Counted from the stretch's first letter, positions 7,992 to 16,941 are shown. The stretch is 34,486 nucleotides of DNA from Saprospiraceae bacterium (GCA_020630435.1 JAHDBJ010000022.1:44741-79226); one strand, 5' to 3'. Numbers and translations: made by a program. Notes: generated from the sequence alone by a model not told the origin.

Positions 7992-10900
7992 CTAGTATAA
8001 TAATTGATTAATTTGACTTTTCACCCCTGGTTGACTTGGACGTTTTGCAGGACTTTGGGCTACATTTCCATCTTTATCAATAATTACACAATAAGGTAAG
8101 CGCTTAGCACCATACAATTTTGCTATATCAGAAGACATCCCACCATCAGCGTATAATTGCTTACCACCTATATGTACATTTTTAACAAAATTTTCCCACG
8201 TTTTTTTACTTTCGTCCATATTTACATATAAGAAAACAATATCCTTCCCTTCATAGTCTTCTTTTAATTTTCTAGCATTCGGAAAATCATTGATACAATA
8301 TTGACACCAAGTCGCCCAAAAATCTATATAGACTACTTTTCCTCTAAAATCACTCAATTTTGCTTCATTGCCTTCTGCATCTACTAGATTAAATTCTGGT
8401 GCGGGTTTTCCAATTAACAAACCTTTTGTTTCATTATAAACCATTTTCACAACATCCTTATAAACAGGATATGATGCTTGATCTAAGAAACTTAAAATTT
8501 CATATCCCATCTCCCCTGCTCTTCCTCTCTGACATTCTAACACTAACTCTTTAGCTTTCATATATTCAAGGGCTTCTCCAGAAAGATATTTACTCGCAAT
8601 TTCAGCTTTAGTCAAACCAAAATTTTCAGGCTCTCTAGCTTTATCATCAAAGAAAACATACAAGAAATTGGTGTAATGCTTACTAGGTAGTGCTCCATAT
8701 GCCGAGCTATTTACTCGATCCATAAAGTTGTAGTAATTTTTTGGAACACTCATAGGAGCTTCTTGATCTTTATAGATTGGATGTTCCCATGGGTAGTTGA
8801 TCAACTCATAAGCATACCAGTAATCAATTTCCGCTTTAGCATATTCATAAAATTTTGAACTAAATGGTCGTTGTCCACTAATTTGAGCAAAAAGTTGTTT
8901 TTTTGCTTCATAGATCTCTTCAACAGCCTTTTTAAAATCTCCTATTTTTGCATATTCTACCTTACGGCGAATTGTTTTATCTTCTTTTTTAAATTGCTTA
9001 TTTAATTGTTTTAAGAAATTATTATGATTAGAACCTTGTCCTGAAAAGTATAAAGACTCCATGAATTTTGTACCATCAAAATAAATACTCAAATCATCTC
9101 CTGGCTCTAAGAAAACGTCAACTTTATTACCACCATAAACCAATTTACCTGATACTGGTTCAGTTAGGTATAATTTTGTAGTAAAATAGCCTTCTTTTTT
9201 AAGGTGTAAATTATATACTTTTTCCTCGTAGTTAATTGGATTTTTATAAATGATAAGTTTCAATTGATAACCTCTATGATTTTCAACCGAACCTCGAAAA
9301 GCTGTTCCTATAGTTGGTCTCACTTCTGGTCTAGCGTCAATCTCTACATAGGCATTTTGAGTAACACCCGAAGAATTAACAGTTGTTGTTCTAATTTGAG
9401 TTGTAGTTGTAGTTTGCTGTGTTGTTCTCGTAGTACTTTGAGTATCCACATTATATTTAGCAGCATTATCTAACTCCTTCAAAATATCTGCACTTATCCC
9501 CGATGCTCTTTCTCGTTCTTTTAATTTAGGATCAACTATGATTCTACTAGGTTGATTAGGGCTACCTATAGGTCTCTGAGGCCCATGAATAACTTTTTTA
9601 GTCGGTTCTTTTTTAACGATAGGTTGTGTTGTAACAACTGATGGTTGTGTTGAATTATTAGGTTCAACTTTAGGCATTCCGTTTGTTACAGGAGTAGAGG
9701 CTACAATCTTACTTGTAGTAGCTTTAGGAACAGTTGTCTTGCGCTGAGTTTGCGTATTTTTTTGTATTTGGGTCTTAGTTTGTGTTCTAACTGTTGGTGT
9801 AGTAATTTTAGATATTTCTTTTTTCTCAACAGTAGAGGGTGTTACTTTTGGCATCGCCTCTGTAATCACTTCTTTTTTAGGTATTGCTTTAGACTGTGTA
9901 ATTACAATATCATCTGTATTTTTTTTAACACTAGGCAATGCAGTAGAGTACTTTGGCAATTCTTCTTTAATTGGTTTTACAACCTTCATACTACTAGGAA
10001 CTGTTGTTCGTTTTACGGGTGTACTTTGACTAAGTATTGAATTTGATGCAGTATATACACCTAATTCCTTATGTTCGGCAGCTGTAAACGCATTTTGAAC
10101 AACGTCATCATATTGTCTGTAAGGATTCATCCTTAAAAAACGATTAATATCTTTCTTAATCTGTCGAGTGGGTTCGCTCATACAACGATTATACATTTCG
10201 TTAGCAAGAACAAAATAATGCACTTTTCCTTTTAGTACACTTTGCTTGAATTTATCATCATTTTTTTCTCCATCAACTTCAATTGTTTCATAAACAGTCT
10301 TTGTTTCGATTTTTTCTTCCCATCTCACTCCTCCGCCAAATATCCAACCTACTAGCCCGTCAAGCGTTTGGACTTTAAAAAACGGCTCTGTTTTATTTGT
10401 ATTTTGGATCGTATAGGTATATTTATTTGGACTTTCTTCATTCAAATAAATTAATTCATATCCTTTATTCAATAATGTTACAGGAGCTGGGTTAATTGGA
10501 TTTTTTCTTATTTTGATATTATCTACATCGACAACAGGTACTCTCTTTAAAATATTTTTTTGGACAGCTATTTTTCTAGTAACTTTTGCAGGATTTTCTT
10601 CTCTATATTTTAAATAAAAACGGACAAAGTATTGGTAATAAGGATTTGAAAGTGCATTTTCGTTATTGATATTAACAGAAGAAAGATAATTATGATATGG
10701 CACTGGAAGTCTATAATTTGAAGACAAGCCATTATATGAAGGATACTCCCATTTATACCGAATCAAATTATACGCTTTCCAATATTCTATATCTGCGAAG
10801 ATGTAATTTTGAAAAGCTTTTGTAAATGACTTTTTATGTTCGTAATCGTAGGAATCATAAAAACGTTTCTTTTGCTGATGGATATTGCTAATAAAATTAA

Positions 10901-11378
10901 AATAATCCATTGCTGAACGATTTGACAACTCGTATTGTATAAAGTTATCTGTAAACTTTTCAAAACGTTGTCTATAACTTTTCAAAAAAGTATTATGCTT
11001 TGACCTAGAACCTTCAAAAGTCAAGGAATAGGGGAAGTTTTTTCCTTCAAAATAAAGTTTTAAATGCTCTCTATTTTCAACGTATACTTCATAAGAATTC
11101 ATATTATATTCTAAATGAACTAAGCTAGCATCTTCTCCTAAGTTAAATGTAATATCAAAATTACCATTAACAGAAACAGGCACTGTTAGCTCTTGTACCT
11201 CGCTTGTAATCGGGTCTTTTTTGAACTTTAGTTTTAGTTCATATGTGATAGGGTCTTTCACCTTACCTGATAGATGCACACTTTTGGTAAATGTTGAGTG
11301 GTTATCTGCTTTAAAAGCAAACGTTTGGCTGACCAAAAATAAGATAGGAAAAAGGGATAGTGTAATACGAAATTTCAT
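7992..11378 (-). CDS. Exported protein with duplicated module, SH3-like domain and C-terminal TlpA-type thioredoxin
   Basis: The 1128-residue product has a signal peptide (about 1-21, ending TFA). A beta-sandwich plus helical module resembling the DUF4369-like domain ahead of many Bacteroidota TlpA proteins occurs twice, at about 30-260 and 683-915. The copies share LYFEGKNF/IYFDGTKF-like strands, KHNTFL versus NHNNFL, and EYWKAYNLIRYKWEYP versus DYWYAYELINYPWEHP. Between them are an SH3-like segment (about 290-360, ending GLVGWIFGGGVRW) and a T/P/K-rich low-complexity linker (about 450-670). The C-terminus (about 985-1128) is an AhpC/TlpA thioredoxin fold with WATWCQYC, active cysteines C1025 and C1028, suggesting periplasmic or surface thiol-disulfide chemistry. 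TlpA-like proteins usually have about 350-450 residues and a single copy of the module. It heads the operon with the SanA-like gene and tpiA. Substrate unknown. Confidence 0.85.
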   Translation of the reverse strand: MKFRITLSLFPILFLVSQTFAFKADNHSTFTKSVHLSGKVKDPITYELKLKFKKDPITSEVQELTVPVSVNGNFDITFNLGEDASLVHLEYNMNSYEVYVENREHLKLYFEGKNFPYSLTFEGSRSKHNTFLKSYRQRFEKFTDNFIQYELSNRSAMDYFNFISNIHQQKKRFYDSYDYEHKKSFTKAFQNYIFADIEYWKAYNLIRYKWEYPSYNGLSSNYRLPVPYHNYLSSVNINNENALSNPYYQYFVRFYLKYREENPAKVTRKIAVQKNILKRVPVVDVDNIKIRKNPINPAPVTLLNKGYELIYLNEESPNKYTYTIQNTNKTEPFFKVQTLDGLVGWIFGGGVRWEEKIETKTVYETIEVDGEKNDDKFKQSVLKGKVHYFVLANEMYNRCMSEPTRQIKKDINRFLRMNPYRQYDDVVQNAFTAAEHKELGVYTASNSILSQSTPVKRTTVPSSMKVVKPIKEELPKYSTALPSVKKNTDDIVITQSKAIPKKEVITEAMPKVTPSTVEKKEISKITTPTVRTQTKTQIQKNTQTQRKTTVPKATTSKIVASTPVTNGMPKVEPNNSTQPSVVTTQPIVKKEPTKKVIHGPQRPIGSPNQPSRIIVDPKLKERERASGISADILKELDNAAKYNVDTQSTTRTTQQTTTTTQIRTTTVNSSGVTQNAYVEIDARPEVRPTIGTAFRGSVENHRGYQLKLIIYKNPINYEEKVYNLHLKKEGYFTTKLYLTEPVSGKLVYGGNKVDVFLEPGDDLSIYFDGTKFMESLYFSGQGSNHNNFLKQLNKQFKKEDKTIRRKVEYAKIGDFKKAVEEIYEAKKQLFAQISGQRPFSSKFYEYAKAEIDYWYAYELINYPWEHPIYKDQEAPMSVPKNYYNFMDRVNSSAYGALPSKHYTNFLYVFFDDKAREPENFGLTKAEIASKYLSGEALEYMKAKELVLECQRGRAGEMGYEILSFLDQASYPVYKDVVKMVYNETKGLLIGKPAPEFNLVDAEGNEAKLSDFRGKVVYIDFWATWCQYCINDFPNARKLKEDYEGKDIVFLYVNMDESKKTWENFVKNVHIGGKQLYADGGMSSDIAKLYGAKRLPYCVIIDKDGNVAQSPAKRPSQPGVKSQINQLLY

Positions 11379-11522
11379 TGATGAAGTGATATTTCAAAAC
11401 TTAAAAAATAAAGACGGACGTCATTAGGTTTAATCTGGAAAATACTCGCAAAAATCGAGCCTGTTTTGAGTAAAAGGGGCTAAGTTTTACAAAAATGAGA
11501 AAAAATAGCTAAATATTAAACT

Positions 11523-12698
11523 TTATCCATATAAAAAACTTCCATAGGTATTGTTAATTTCAACTTTTTCTCCTTTTGCAGACTCTACGTATCCAATTAT
11601 CTGTGCATCAATACTGAATGCTTTGGAAATTTTTACTATATCTTCTGCAAATTTGGCAGGAAGATAAACCTCTAACCGATGCCCCATATTAAAAACTTGA
11701 TACATCTCTTTCCAGGATGCTCCACTAGAAGACTGGATGAGTTCAAATAGTGGTGGAATAGGTAAAAGATTATTTTTAACTATTTTCTTATCCTTTATAA
11801 ACTTAATAATTTTTGTCTGCCCTCCCCCTGTACAATGTATAATTCCATGTATGTTTTTTTGATGTTTTTTCAACATTTCTTTCATTACAGGAAGATAGGT
11901 TCTTGTTGGTGATAAAATTAGTTTTCCGACATCGATTTTTTGACCTTTAACAATAAGCGTATCTGTCAATTTTTTATCCCCTATATAGATTACTTTTTCA
12001 GGTGTGTTTTTATCATAACTATCTGGAAATTTTTCAGCATAGATTTTATTCAAAACATCATGCCTCGCAGAAGTTAAACCATTGCTCCCCATCCCACCAT
12101 TGTAGCTTTCTTCGTAAATAGCTTGCCCATAGGAAGCGAGTCCAACTATCACATCTCCTTCTTGAATATTATTCACAATGAGTTTATCTCTTTTCATTCT
12201 AGCAAAAGCAGTATAACCAACATCAATTGTTCTTACAATATCTCCAACGTCTGCTGTCTCACCTCCTGCTAAATGAACATTGACACCATATTTTTTCAAC
12301 TCTTCAAGAAAGGAAGCTGTGGCGTTAATTATAGTACTGATAACCTCACCTGTAATCAGATTTTTATTTCTACCTATAGTAGATGATAATATTATATTAT
12401 CTACACAACCTACACAAGCCATATCATCAAGGTTCATCACGATAGCATCTTGAGCAATCCCCTTCCAAACGCTTAAATCTCCAGTCTCTTTCCAGTACAA
12501 ATATGCTAAGCTGGTTTTTGTACCCGCAGTATCTGCATGCATAAGATTGCAGTATGTAGCATCTCCAGCAGCATAATCTGGAAGTATTTTACAGAAGGCT
12601 TTTGGGTATAATCCTTTATCTAAATTTTTGATAGCTGCATGCACTTCATCCTTAGTTGCTGACACCCCTCTTTTGCCATATAAGTATTCATCTTGCAT
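11523..12698 (-). CDS. purM: Phosphoribosylformylglycinamidine cyclo-ligase (AIR synthetase)
   Basis: The 391-residue protein belongs to the PurM superfamily and should catalyse ATP-dependent closure of FGAM to AIR in purine synthesis in the cytosol. Recognisable segments are LYGKRGVSA at the N-terminus, HADTAGTKTSLAYLYW, the Asp-rich QDAIVMNLDDMACVG, AGGETADV, and the C-terminal GGGQTKI and FNMGHRLEVY. It is longer than the E. coli enzyme (about 345) but fits the longer type common in Bacteroidota. It is transcribed away from the sigma-54 activator gene; a candidate promoter lies about 55 bp upstream. No other purine gene is nearby. Confidence 0.94.
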   Translation of the reverse strand: MQDEYLYGKRGVSATKDEVHAAIKNLDKGLYPKAFCKILPDYAAGDATYCNLMHADTAGTKTSLAYLYWKETGDLSVWKGIAQDAIVMNLDDMACVGCVDNIILSSTIGRNKNLITGEVISTIINATASFLEELKKYGVNVHLAGGETADVGDIVRTIDVGYTAFARMKRDKLIVNNIQEGDVIVGLASYGQAIYEESYNGGMGSNGLTSARHDVLNKIYAEKFPDSYDKNTPEKVIYIGDKKLTDTLIVKGQKIDVGKLILSPTRTYLPVMKEMLKKHQKNIHGIIHCTGGGQTKIIKFIKDKKIVKNNLLPIPPLFELIQSSSGASWKEMYQVFNMGHRLEVYLPAKFAEDIVKISKAFSIDAQIIGYVESAKGEKVEINNTYGSFLYG

Positions 12699-12753
12699 TG
12701 AACCAATTTTTGTGGTAAAGATAATCCTAGTTTTGGTAATAAAATGGTCTTTT

Positions 12754-12761
12754 CAAAATTA
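12754..12761 (-). promoter_or_regulatory. Candidate -7 element for purM
   Basis: On the minus strand this reads TAATTTTG, matching the Bacteroidota -7 consensus TAnnTTTG. It lies 56-63 bp before the purM start. No clear -33 TTG element was found at the usual distance. The site is suggestive by position only. Confidence 0.35.
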
Positions 12762-12820
12762 TTCCATCATTTTTAATCTTTATAATCTTTAAATTGTTAA
12801 ATAAAAGGGGATAAAAATTA

Positions 12821-12828
12821 TAACTTTG
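12821..12828 (+). promoter_or_regulatory. Candidate -7 element for the sigma-54 activator gene
   Basis: TAACTTTG matches the Bacteroidota TAnnTTTG consensus and sits 46 bp before the ATG at 12874. A TTG at 12794-12796 could be the -33 element, but the gap of 24 nt is a little long. With the purM element it makes a divergent promoter region of about 175 bp. Confidence 0.45.
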
Positions 12829-12873
12829 TAATATTGACATTTTGTCAGTCATTCTAAAGAACACAATTATTAC

Positions 12874-14169
12874 ATGAACATACAATCTGTAAAACAACGT
12901 TTTGGTATCGTAGGGCAATCCAGTTTACTAGATCATGCTTTGGAGACCGCTATACGTGTATCTAGCACAGATTTAACAGTACTCATAACAGGCGAAAGTG
13001 GTGTCGGTAAAGAAGTTTTTTCTAAAATCATTCATCAACTCAGTCCTAGGAAACATAATAACTTTATAGCTGTCAATTGTGGCGCTATTCCATCAGGTAC
13101 AATCAACTCCGAACTATTTGGACATGAAAAAGGGGCTTTCACAGGTGCATCAAGTGACAGGAAAGGGTATTTTGAAACGGTTAGTGGTGGAACGATTTTT
13201 TTAGATGAAATTGGGGAGATGCCTATGGATACTCAGGCTTTTTTGCTTAGGGTATTGGAAAGCGGCGAATTCATAAGAGTGGGTTCTTCTAAAACTCAAA
13301 GAACCGATGTTAGAATTGTTGCTGCTACGAATGTAGATTTATTAGATAAAATAAAAAAAGGGAAATTTCGGGAAGACTTGTATTATAGGTTGAATACGGT
13401 ACCGATTAGTGTCCCTTCTTTAAAAGAAAGAAGAGAAGACATTTATTTATTGTTTAGAAAATTTGCAGCTGATTTTGCCGATAAATATAAAACTAACCCT
13501 ATCCGCCTAGATGATCGGGCTCAAATCATTATTGAAAATTATGGTTGGCCTGGTAATATTAGAGAATTAAAAAATGCGGCAGAACAACTTTCTATTCTAA
13601 GTGAAGATAGAGCCGTAACTGGTGAGCAAATCATTGAACTTTTACCTAAATTATTAGATAGGAACTTACCTGCACTTCGTTCAAAACAAAATGGTAATGG
13701 CCAAGAAGATTTTCAAGAGAGAGAAATTTTGTATAAACTACTTTTTGATATGAAAGGTGATTTAAACGATTTGAAGTCTCTTATTTTCGAACTTATTAAA
13801 AATAATGATCTTAGTGTGCCTGATATTAATAGTTTAAGATCTTTACAAAAGGTTGGTACAAGTAGTTCTGGTTTCAACAGTCGTGATTTTCAAGATGTCG
13901 TACATAATGAACCTCAAGTTACTCGTCCCAATTACGACAATCACACTCCTTCTAATAGTGAACCTATTATTATTAATCATCCAAATGATGATCATTTTGA
14001 ACCTGTAGAAGTTGTTGAGGAAAATCTTTCTATAGAAGAAATGGAAAAAGAGTTGATTGACAAAGCTTTAAAGAAACATAGAGGTAGGAGAAAAGAGGCA
14101 GCACAGGAACTTGGTATTTCAGAAAGAACACTTTATAGAAAAATCAAACAATACGGAATAAAAGAATAA
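12874..14169 (+). CDS. Sigma-54-dependent AAA+ transcriptional activator with Fis-type DNA-binding domain
   Basis: The 431-residue protein is an enhancer-binding protein that remodels the sigma-54 RNA polymerase holoenzyme. The AAA+ domain starts almost at the N-terminus, with Walker A GESGVGKE at 40-47, the sigma-54-contacting GAFTGA loop at 87-92 and Walker B GGTIFLDEIGE at 105-115. WPGNIREL follows around 225. A poorly conserved linker (about 260-380) precedes a Fis-type helix-turn-helix in the last 48 residues (RKEAAQELGISERTLYRKIKQYG). There is no N-terminal receiver, GAF or PAS domain, so activity is probably controlled by expression level or by a partner protein (inference). Intact GAFTGA indicates true sigma-54 dependence. 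Targets cannot be read from the window. Confidence 0.95.
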   Translation: MNIQSVKQRFGIVGQSSLLDHALETAIRVSSTDLTVLITGESGVGKEVFSKIIHQLSPRKHNNFIAVNCGAIPSGTINSELFGHEKGAFTGASSDRKGYFETVSGGTIFLDEIGEMPMDTQAFLLRVLESGEFIRVGSSKTQRTDVRIVAATNVDLLDKIKKGKFREDLYYRLNTVPISVPSLKERREDIYLLFRKFAADFADKYKTNPIRLDDRAQIIIENYGWPGNIRELKNAAEQLSILSEDRAVTGEQIIELLPKLLDRNLPALRSKQNGNGQEDFQEREILYKLLFDMKGDLNDLKSLIFELIKNNDLSVPDINSLRSLQKVGTSSSGFNSRDFQDVVHNEPQVTRPNYDNHTPSNSEPIIINHPNDDHFEPVEVVEENLSIEEMEKELIDKALKKHRGRRKEAAQELGISERTLYRKIKQYGIKE

Positions 14170-14173
14170 AATA

Positions 14174-14215
14174 GTTTAAATTTGACACCTTGGGCTAAAA
14201 ATGCCCCTGTTAAAC
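14174..14215 (+). terminator. Weak hairpin after the sigma-54 activator gene
   Basis: gtttaa (14174-14179) can pair with ttaaac (14210-14215), and inside it gggc pairs with gccc across a 7-nt loop. It begins 5 bp after the stop codon. There is no strong T-tract, so it is only a tentative terminator. Confidence 0.3.
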
Positions 14216-14289
14216 AAACACTTAACTTGTCTTACTCCCTAAAATATAAAGTGATAATTTTTTAAACATTTTTTTTGAGATACTGTTAC

Positions 14290-14297
14290 TATCTTTG
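14290..14297 (+). promoter_or_regulatory. Candidate -7 element for the HesB/IscA gene
   Basis: TATCTTTG matches TAnnTTTG and lies 35 bp before the ATG at 14332, the expected distance for a short leader. No -33 element is obvious at the expected spacing. Confidence 0.45.
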
Positions 14298-14331
14298 TAA
14301 GATACTTTAAGTTTATAAATTCATAAATGAT

Positions 14332-14676
14332 ATGAAAGAAACATTAAACAAACCCGTTTCATTGACACAAGGAGCTATTACTCAGCTAATGAAAATAAAA
14401 GAAGAACAGAATATACCAGATGATTATGGTCTAAGAATAGGTGTAAAAGGAGGCGGTTGTTCAGGTTTTTCTTATATTTTAGGATTTGATGAGCAAAAAG
14501 AAAAAGACGACATCTATGATATAGAAGGTGTTAAGGTTTTTATGGAAAAAGCACACGCTATCTATTTGATTGGTATAGAAATAGACTTTGTTAGTGGTCT
14601 AAACAATAGAGGATTTACGTTTAATAATCCTAATGCTAAAGAATCTTGTGGTTGTGGAACGTCTTTTTCGGCATAG
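14332..14676 (+). CDS. HesB/IscA-family A-type iron-sulfur carrier
   Basis: The 114-residue protein has the complete A-type carrier signature: C43 in GGGCSGFSY and the C-terminal pair C106 and C108 in SCGCG. These three cysteines hold the Fe-S cluster during delivery to apo-proteins in the cytosol. Length is standard. It stands alone, without suf or isc genes next to it, so whether it acts as SufA, IscA or ErpA cannot be decided; I give no symbol. It converges with the SPOR-like gene with only 13 bp between stop codons. A candidate promoter lies directly upstream. Confidence 0.94.
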   Translation: MKETLNKPVSLTQGAITQLMKIKEEQNIPDDYGLRIGVKGGGCSGFSYILGFDEQKEKDDIYDIEGVKVFMEKAHAIYLIGIEIDFVSGLNNRGFTFNNPNAKESCGCGTSFSA

Positions 14677-14689
14677 ATTTTCAAGTGGT

Positions 14690-16231
14690 TTATTTTTGTT
14701 TCAACTTAATCCCTCGTACGAGCAATTTACTTGTTTCTAACCTTTTATTTTTCAAATATCGTTGGTAACTATTTGCTAATTGTTGGGCTTCTTTTCTGCT
14801 TTTAAACATTCGCTTAAAAATGACTGCATAATAAGGTGGAAGGCCTTCAAAACAATCTAACCAAATAATATATGCTTCAAACCCTCGCTTCTTAAGTTCT
14901 GTTTGACGTTTTTCTGCATTCTCTTTAATCGAATAGGCATTATCCTGTACAATAAATCGTTCTCCAATAATATTCTTAAAATAAGCGCAATCAGGAGATA
15001 TACTTATTGTAGGCTCAATTACTGGTGCCGTTTTTTTGACTAAGCTATCGTAATCAATTTTTTGAATTTCTATTGCTGTTAGTTTTTTCTCTTTAGGTTC
15101 TTCATTCGAGTTTTTTTTAGGGTTAAGTGGGGGAATTTCTTCTAGAGGATTTTCTTTTTTGACTAAAGTATCTACTGTATTATTGTGTTTCCAATCTTTA
15201 AGGTCTCGTGCTTTAATTGTTTTGTTTTTTTGTCTATAATATTCTCGTCTAGCTTCTGCCTCCTCCGATTGTAGAGCAATATGAGCAGTATCAACCATGT
15301 ATTTTCTATCTTCAGGCTCTCCTGATGTTTTTAAATCTTGAATTTCTTTAATAAACTCTTCTTTATCAAGGTGTACAATATCTAAATTATCTCGATATTC
15401 TTTATAAAAAACAGTCGATATTATAGTGAACACAGCACCGACAACGAATATTTGTTTGAAATAAAAATTTTTGAAACGATTTTGATACTGCCAAGGTATT
15501 CTCTCATTTGTCTTTTTTAACCACTCTCTTAGTTTAGAACCAGAACTAACCAATGGGATTTGCGCCTGATCGATAAATGTCAGATTTTCTCTACGCTTTA
15601 AAACTTGTTCTTTTGCTGGTCTGATGATTAAATGGGTATCATAATCCGTTTCAATTTTCAATAATCCAAATCCATTCTGTATGCATTGTTTTTTCAATTC
15701 TTTAAAGTAAGGATCAGCTGGATTAGCAAATACATCTTCACCAATCACTACCCATTGTTCGTCAGCATCGTAGAGTTTAAATTGTTCAATCGCATAGATT
15801 CTTCTATATCGAGCAGCTTTTCTAAACAATAAAAGGAATACAGATATAAAAAATATATAGGCGACCAATAAAAAAGCTGTTGCAGCAAAAAAACCAACAG
15901 TACTAATATGAATGTGTTGGTAGATATAGACATGAGCAAATACTAATAATAAGCATAGCGCAGCAATAGCCGAAGCATCCCATATAAACTTTCGCACTAA
16001 AACAGAATATAAGACTTCATGCTTAGTTGCAAAGGAAGTTGCTTCAAAAGTTGCTAAAAAGTGTTCTTTTTCTGAGGTTTGAAATGAAAGGTGTCCATCA
16101 GCAATTGTCCCATCGGTAGCTGCAACATCAAGTCTAGCTTCTGTCTCACTAATTCGAGGTCGAAACTTATAATACGTTTTAAAAAAACTTAATGCAGCTC
16201 TTTTTATACCTTGTTCGCTTAATTGCTCCAT
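14690..16231 (-). CDS. Three-TM protein with SPOR-like C-terminal domain
   Basis: I place the start at the ATG at 16229-16231 (513 residues). The frame is open up to 16303, but that extension reads through the terminator hairpin of the upstream gene. From this start, a soluble N-terminal segment of about 80 residues precedes two transmembrane helices (about 84-104 and 112-136). A soluble domain with an IGEDVFANPADPYF segment follows, then a third helix (about 259-276), a charged coiled-coil-like and Lys/Glu/Pro-rich linker (about 280-400), and a C-terminal domain (about 424-491, RFIVQDNAYS to LANSYQ). That last domain has the length and beta-alpha-beta look of a SPOR peptidoglycan-binding domain. 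With an odd number of helices the tail would be periplasmic, as SPOR domains require. A cell-envelope or division role is inference; the N-terminal part is unrecognised. Confidence 0.7.
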   Translation of the reverse strand: MEQLSEQGIKRAALSFFKTYYKFRPRISETEARLDVAATDGTIADGHLSFQTSEKEHFLATFEATSFATKHEVLYSVLVRKFIWDASAIAALCLLLVFAHVYIYQHIHISTVGFFAATAFLLVAYIFFISVFLLLFRKAARYRRIYAIEQFKLYDADEQWVVIGEDVFANPADPYFKELKKQCIQNGFGLLKIETDYDTHLIIRPAKEQVLKRRENLTFIDQAQIPLVSSGSKLREWLKKTNERIPWQYQNRFKNFYFKQIFVVGAVFTIISTVFYKEYRDNLDIVHLDKEEFIKEIQDLKTSGEPEDRKYMVDTAHIALQSEEAEARREYYRQKNKTIKARDLKDWKHNNTVDTLVKKENPLEEIPPLNPKKNSNEEPKEKKLTAIEIQKIDYDSLVKKTAPVIEPTISISPDCAYFKNIIGERFIVQDNAYSIKENAEKRQTELKKRGFEAYIIWLDCFEGLPPYYAVIFKRMFKSRKEAQQLANSYQRYLKNKRLETSKLLVRGIKLKQK

Positions 16232-16268
16232 AACAGTATAAAAGTAGAAGATTTTTAGTTCAAAACAA

Positions 16269-16300
16269 AAAGAGCCAAAAACAAATGCTTTTGGCTCTTT
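16269..16300 (-). terminator. Intrinsic terminator of the small T9SS-domain gene
   Basis: A perfect 12-bp stem (aaagagccaaaa at 16269-16280 with ttttggctcttt at 16289-16300) has an 8-nt loop. On the minus strand it is followed by a T-rich run (TTGTTTTG). It lies 29 bp past the stop of the 16329-16685 gene and just upstream of the SPOR-like gene. Confidence 0.85.
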
Positions 16301-16328
16301 CATTTATATTAAATATTTTGATAAAATA

Positions 16329-16685
16329 TTATCTTTTACTTAATCTTAATGTAGTCACTACTCGTTTATTGTGATCCCAAAGGCGAACAAGATATAAGCC
16401 AGAAGGCAAATCAGAAATATTCATCCTATCACCACTATTGATATTATTAAATTCTTTAACTCTTCTTCCTACAAGATTGTGAACAACTACTCTTCTGATA
16501 TTCTCACTATTTGTAATTTGGATGTGATCTTCTGCTGGATTAGGATAGATTTTTATAGAGTAAAACTCTTTAATAGGATTAAGGTCTACAATAGATAAAT
16601 CATCATTTACAACAGGTACTATTTCAGTACTAGCACTTAATGTTAAAAAAGAAAATAAAAAAATTACAAGTAAAAACTGCTTCAT
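16329..16685 (-). CDS. Minimal T9SS cargo: signal peptide plus type A sorting domain
   Basis: The 118-residue protein has a signal peptide (about 1-18), a spacer of some 24 residues, and then a full T9SS type A C-terminal sorting domain from about 42. Landmarks are IYPNPAEDHIQI, VVHNLVGRRV, ISDLPSGLYLVRL and a final VTTLRLSKR. The sorting domain directs export through T9SS and attachment at the cell surface, but almost no passenger remains. It is bounded by a strong terminator downstream and a 256-bp gap upstream, so it is its own unit. It may be a real small surface protein, a remnant of a larger cargo, or a regulator of sorting. The reading frame is intact, which argues against recent decay. 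Confidence 0.85.
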   Translation of the reverse strand: MKQFLLVIFLFSFLTLSASTEIVPVVNDDLSIVDLNPIKEFYSIKIYPNPAEDHIQITNSENIRRVVVHNLVGRRVKEFNNINSGDRMNISDLPSGLYLVRLWDHNKRVVTTLRLSKR

Positions 16686-16941
16686 AAGAGTTATTTTTTA
16701 TTGTTTTCCAAATAAAAAGTACAATTGTTTCTGGGTACGATATTAGTAAAGGTATTATTTTAAATTAAAAATATCAACTCTAAAACTACTTTTATTTAAA
16801 AAACAATCAAAATTCCTACCAAATGCTACAATTTCTAAAATAAAAATTTCGTTAACCTATCTTTTTGTAAAATTAAAGACCGAAAATAAAGTTAAAAGAG
16901 TAATAAAACCTAATATTTTGTGACACAATAAAAATAAAATA

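Noticed and set aside
9264-10040. Plus-strand frames rich in Ser, Cys and Phe
   Set aside because: They are antisense to the Thr/Lys-rich linker of the TlpA-type protein; their composition reflects the low-complexity DNA.
11445-11459. ctcg/cgag mini-hairpin downstream of purM
   Set aside because: A 4-bp stem with a 7-nt loop is too weak to call a terminator.
12727-12918. Minus-strand frame across the purM and activator promoter region
   Set aside because: It overlaps both promoters and the activator start, has no protein-like features and is AT-rich noise.
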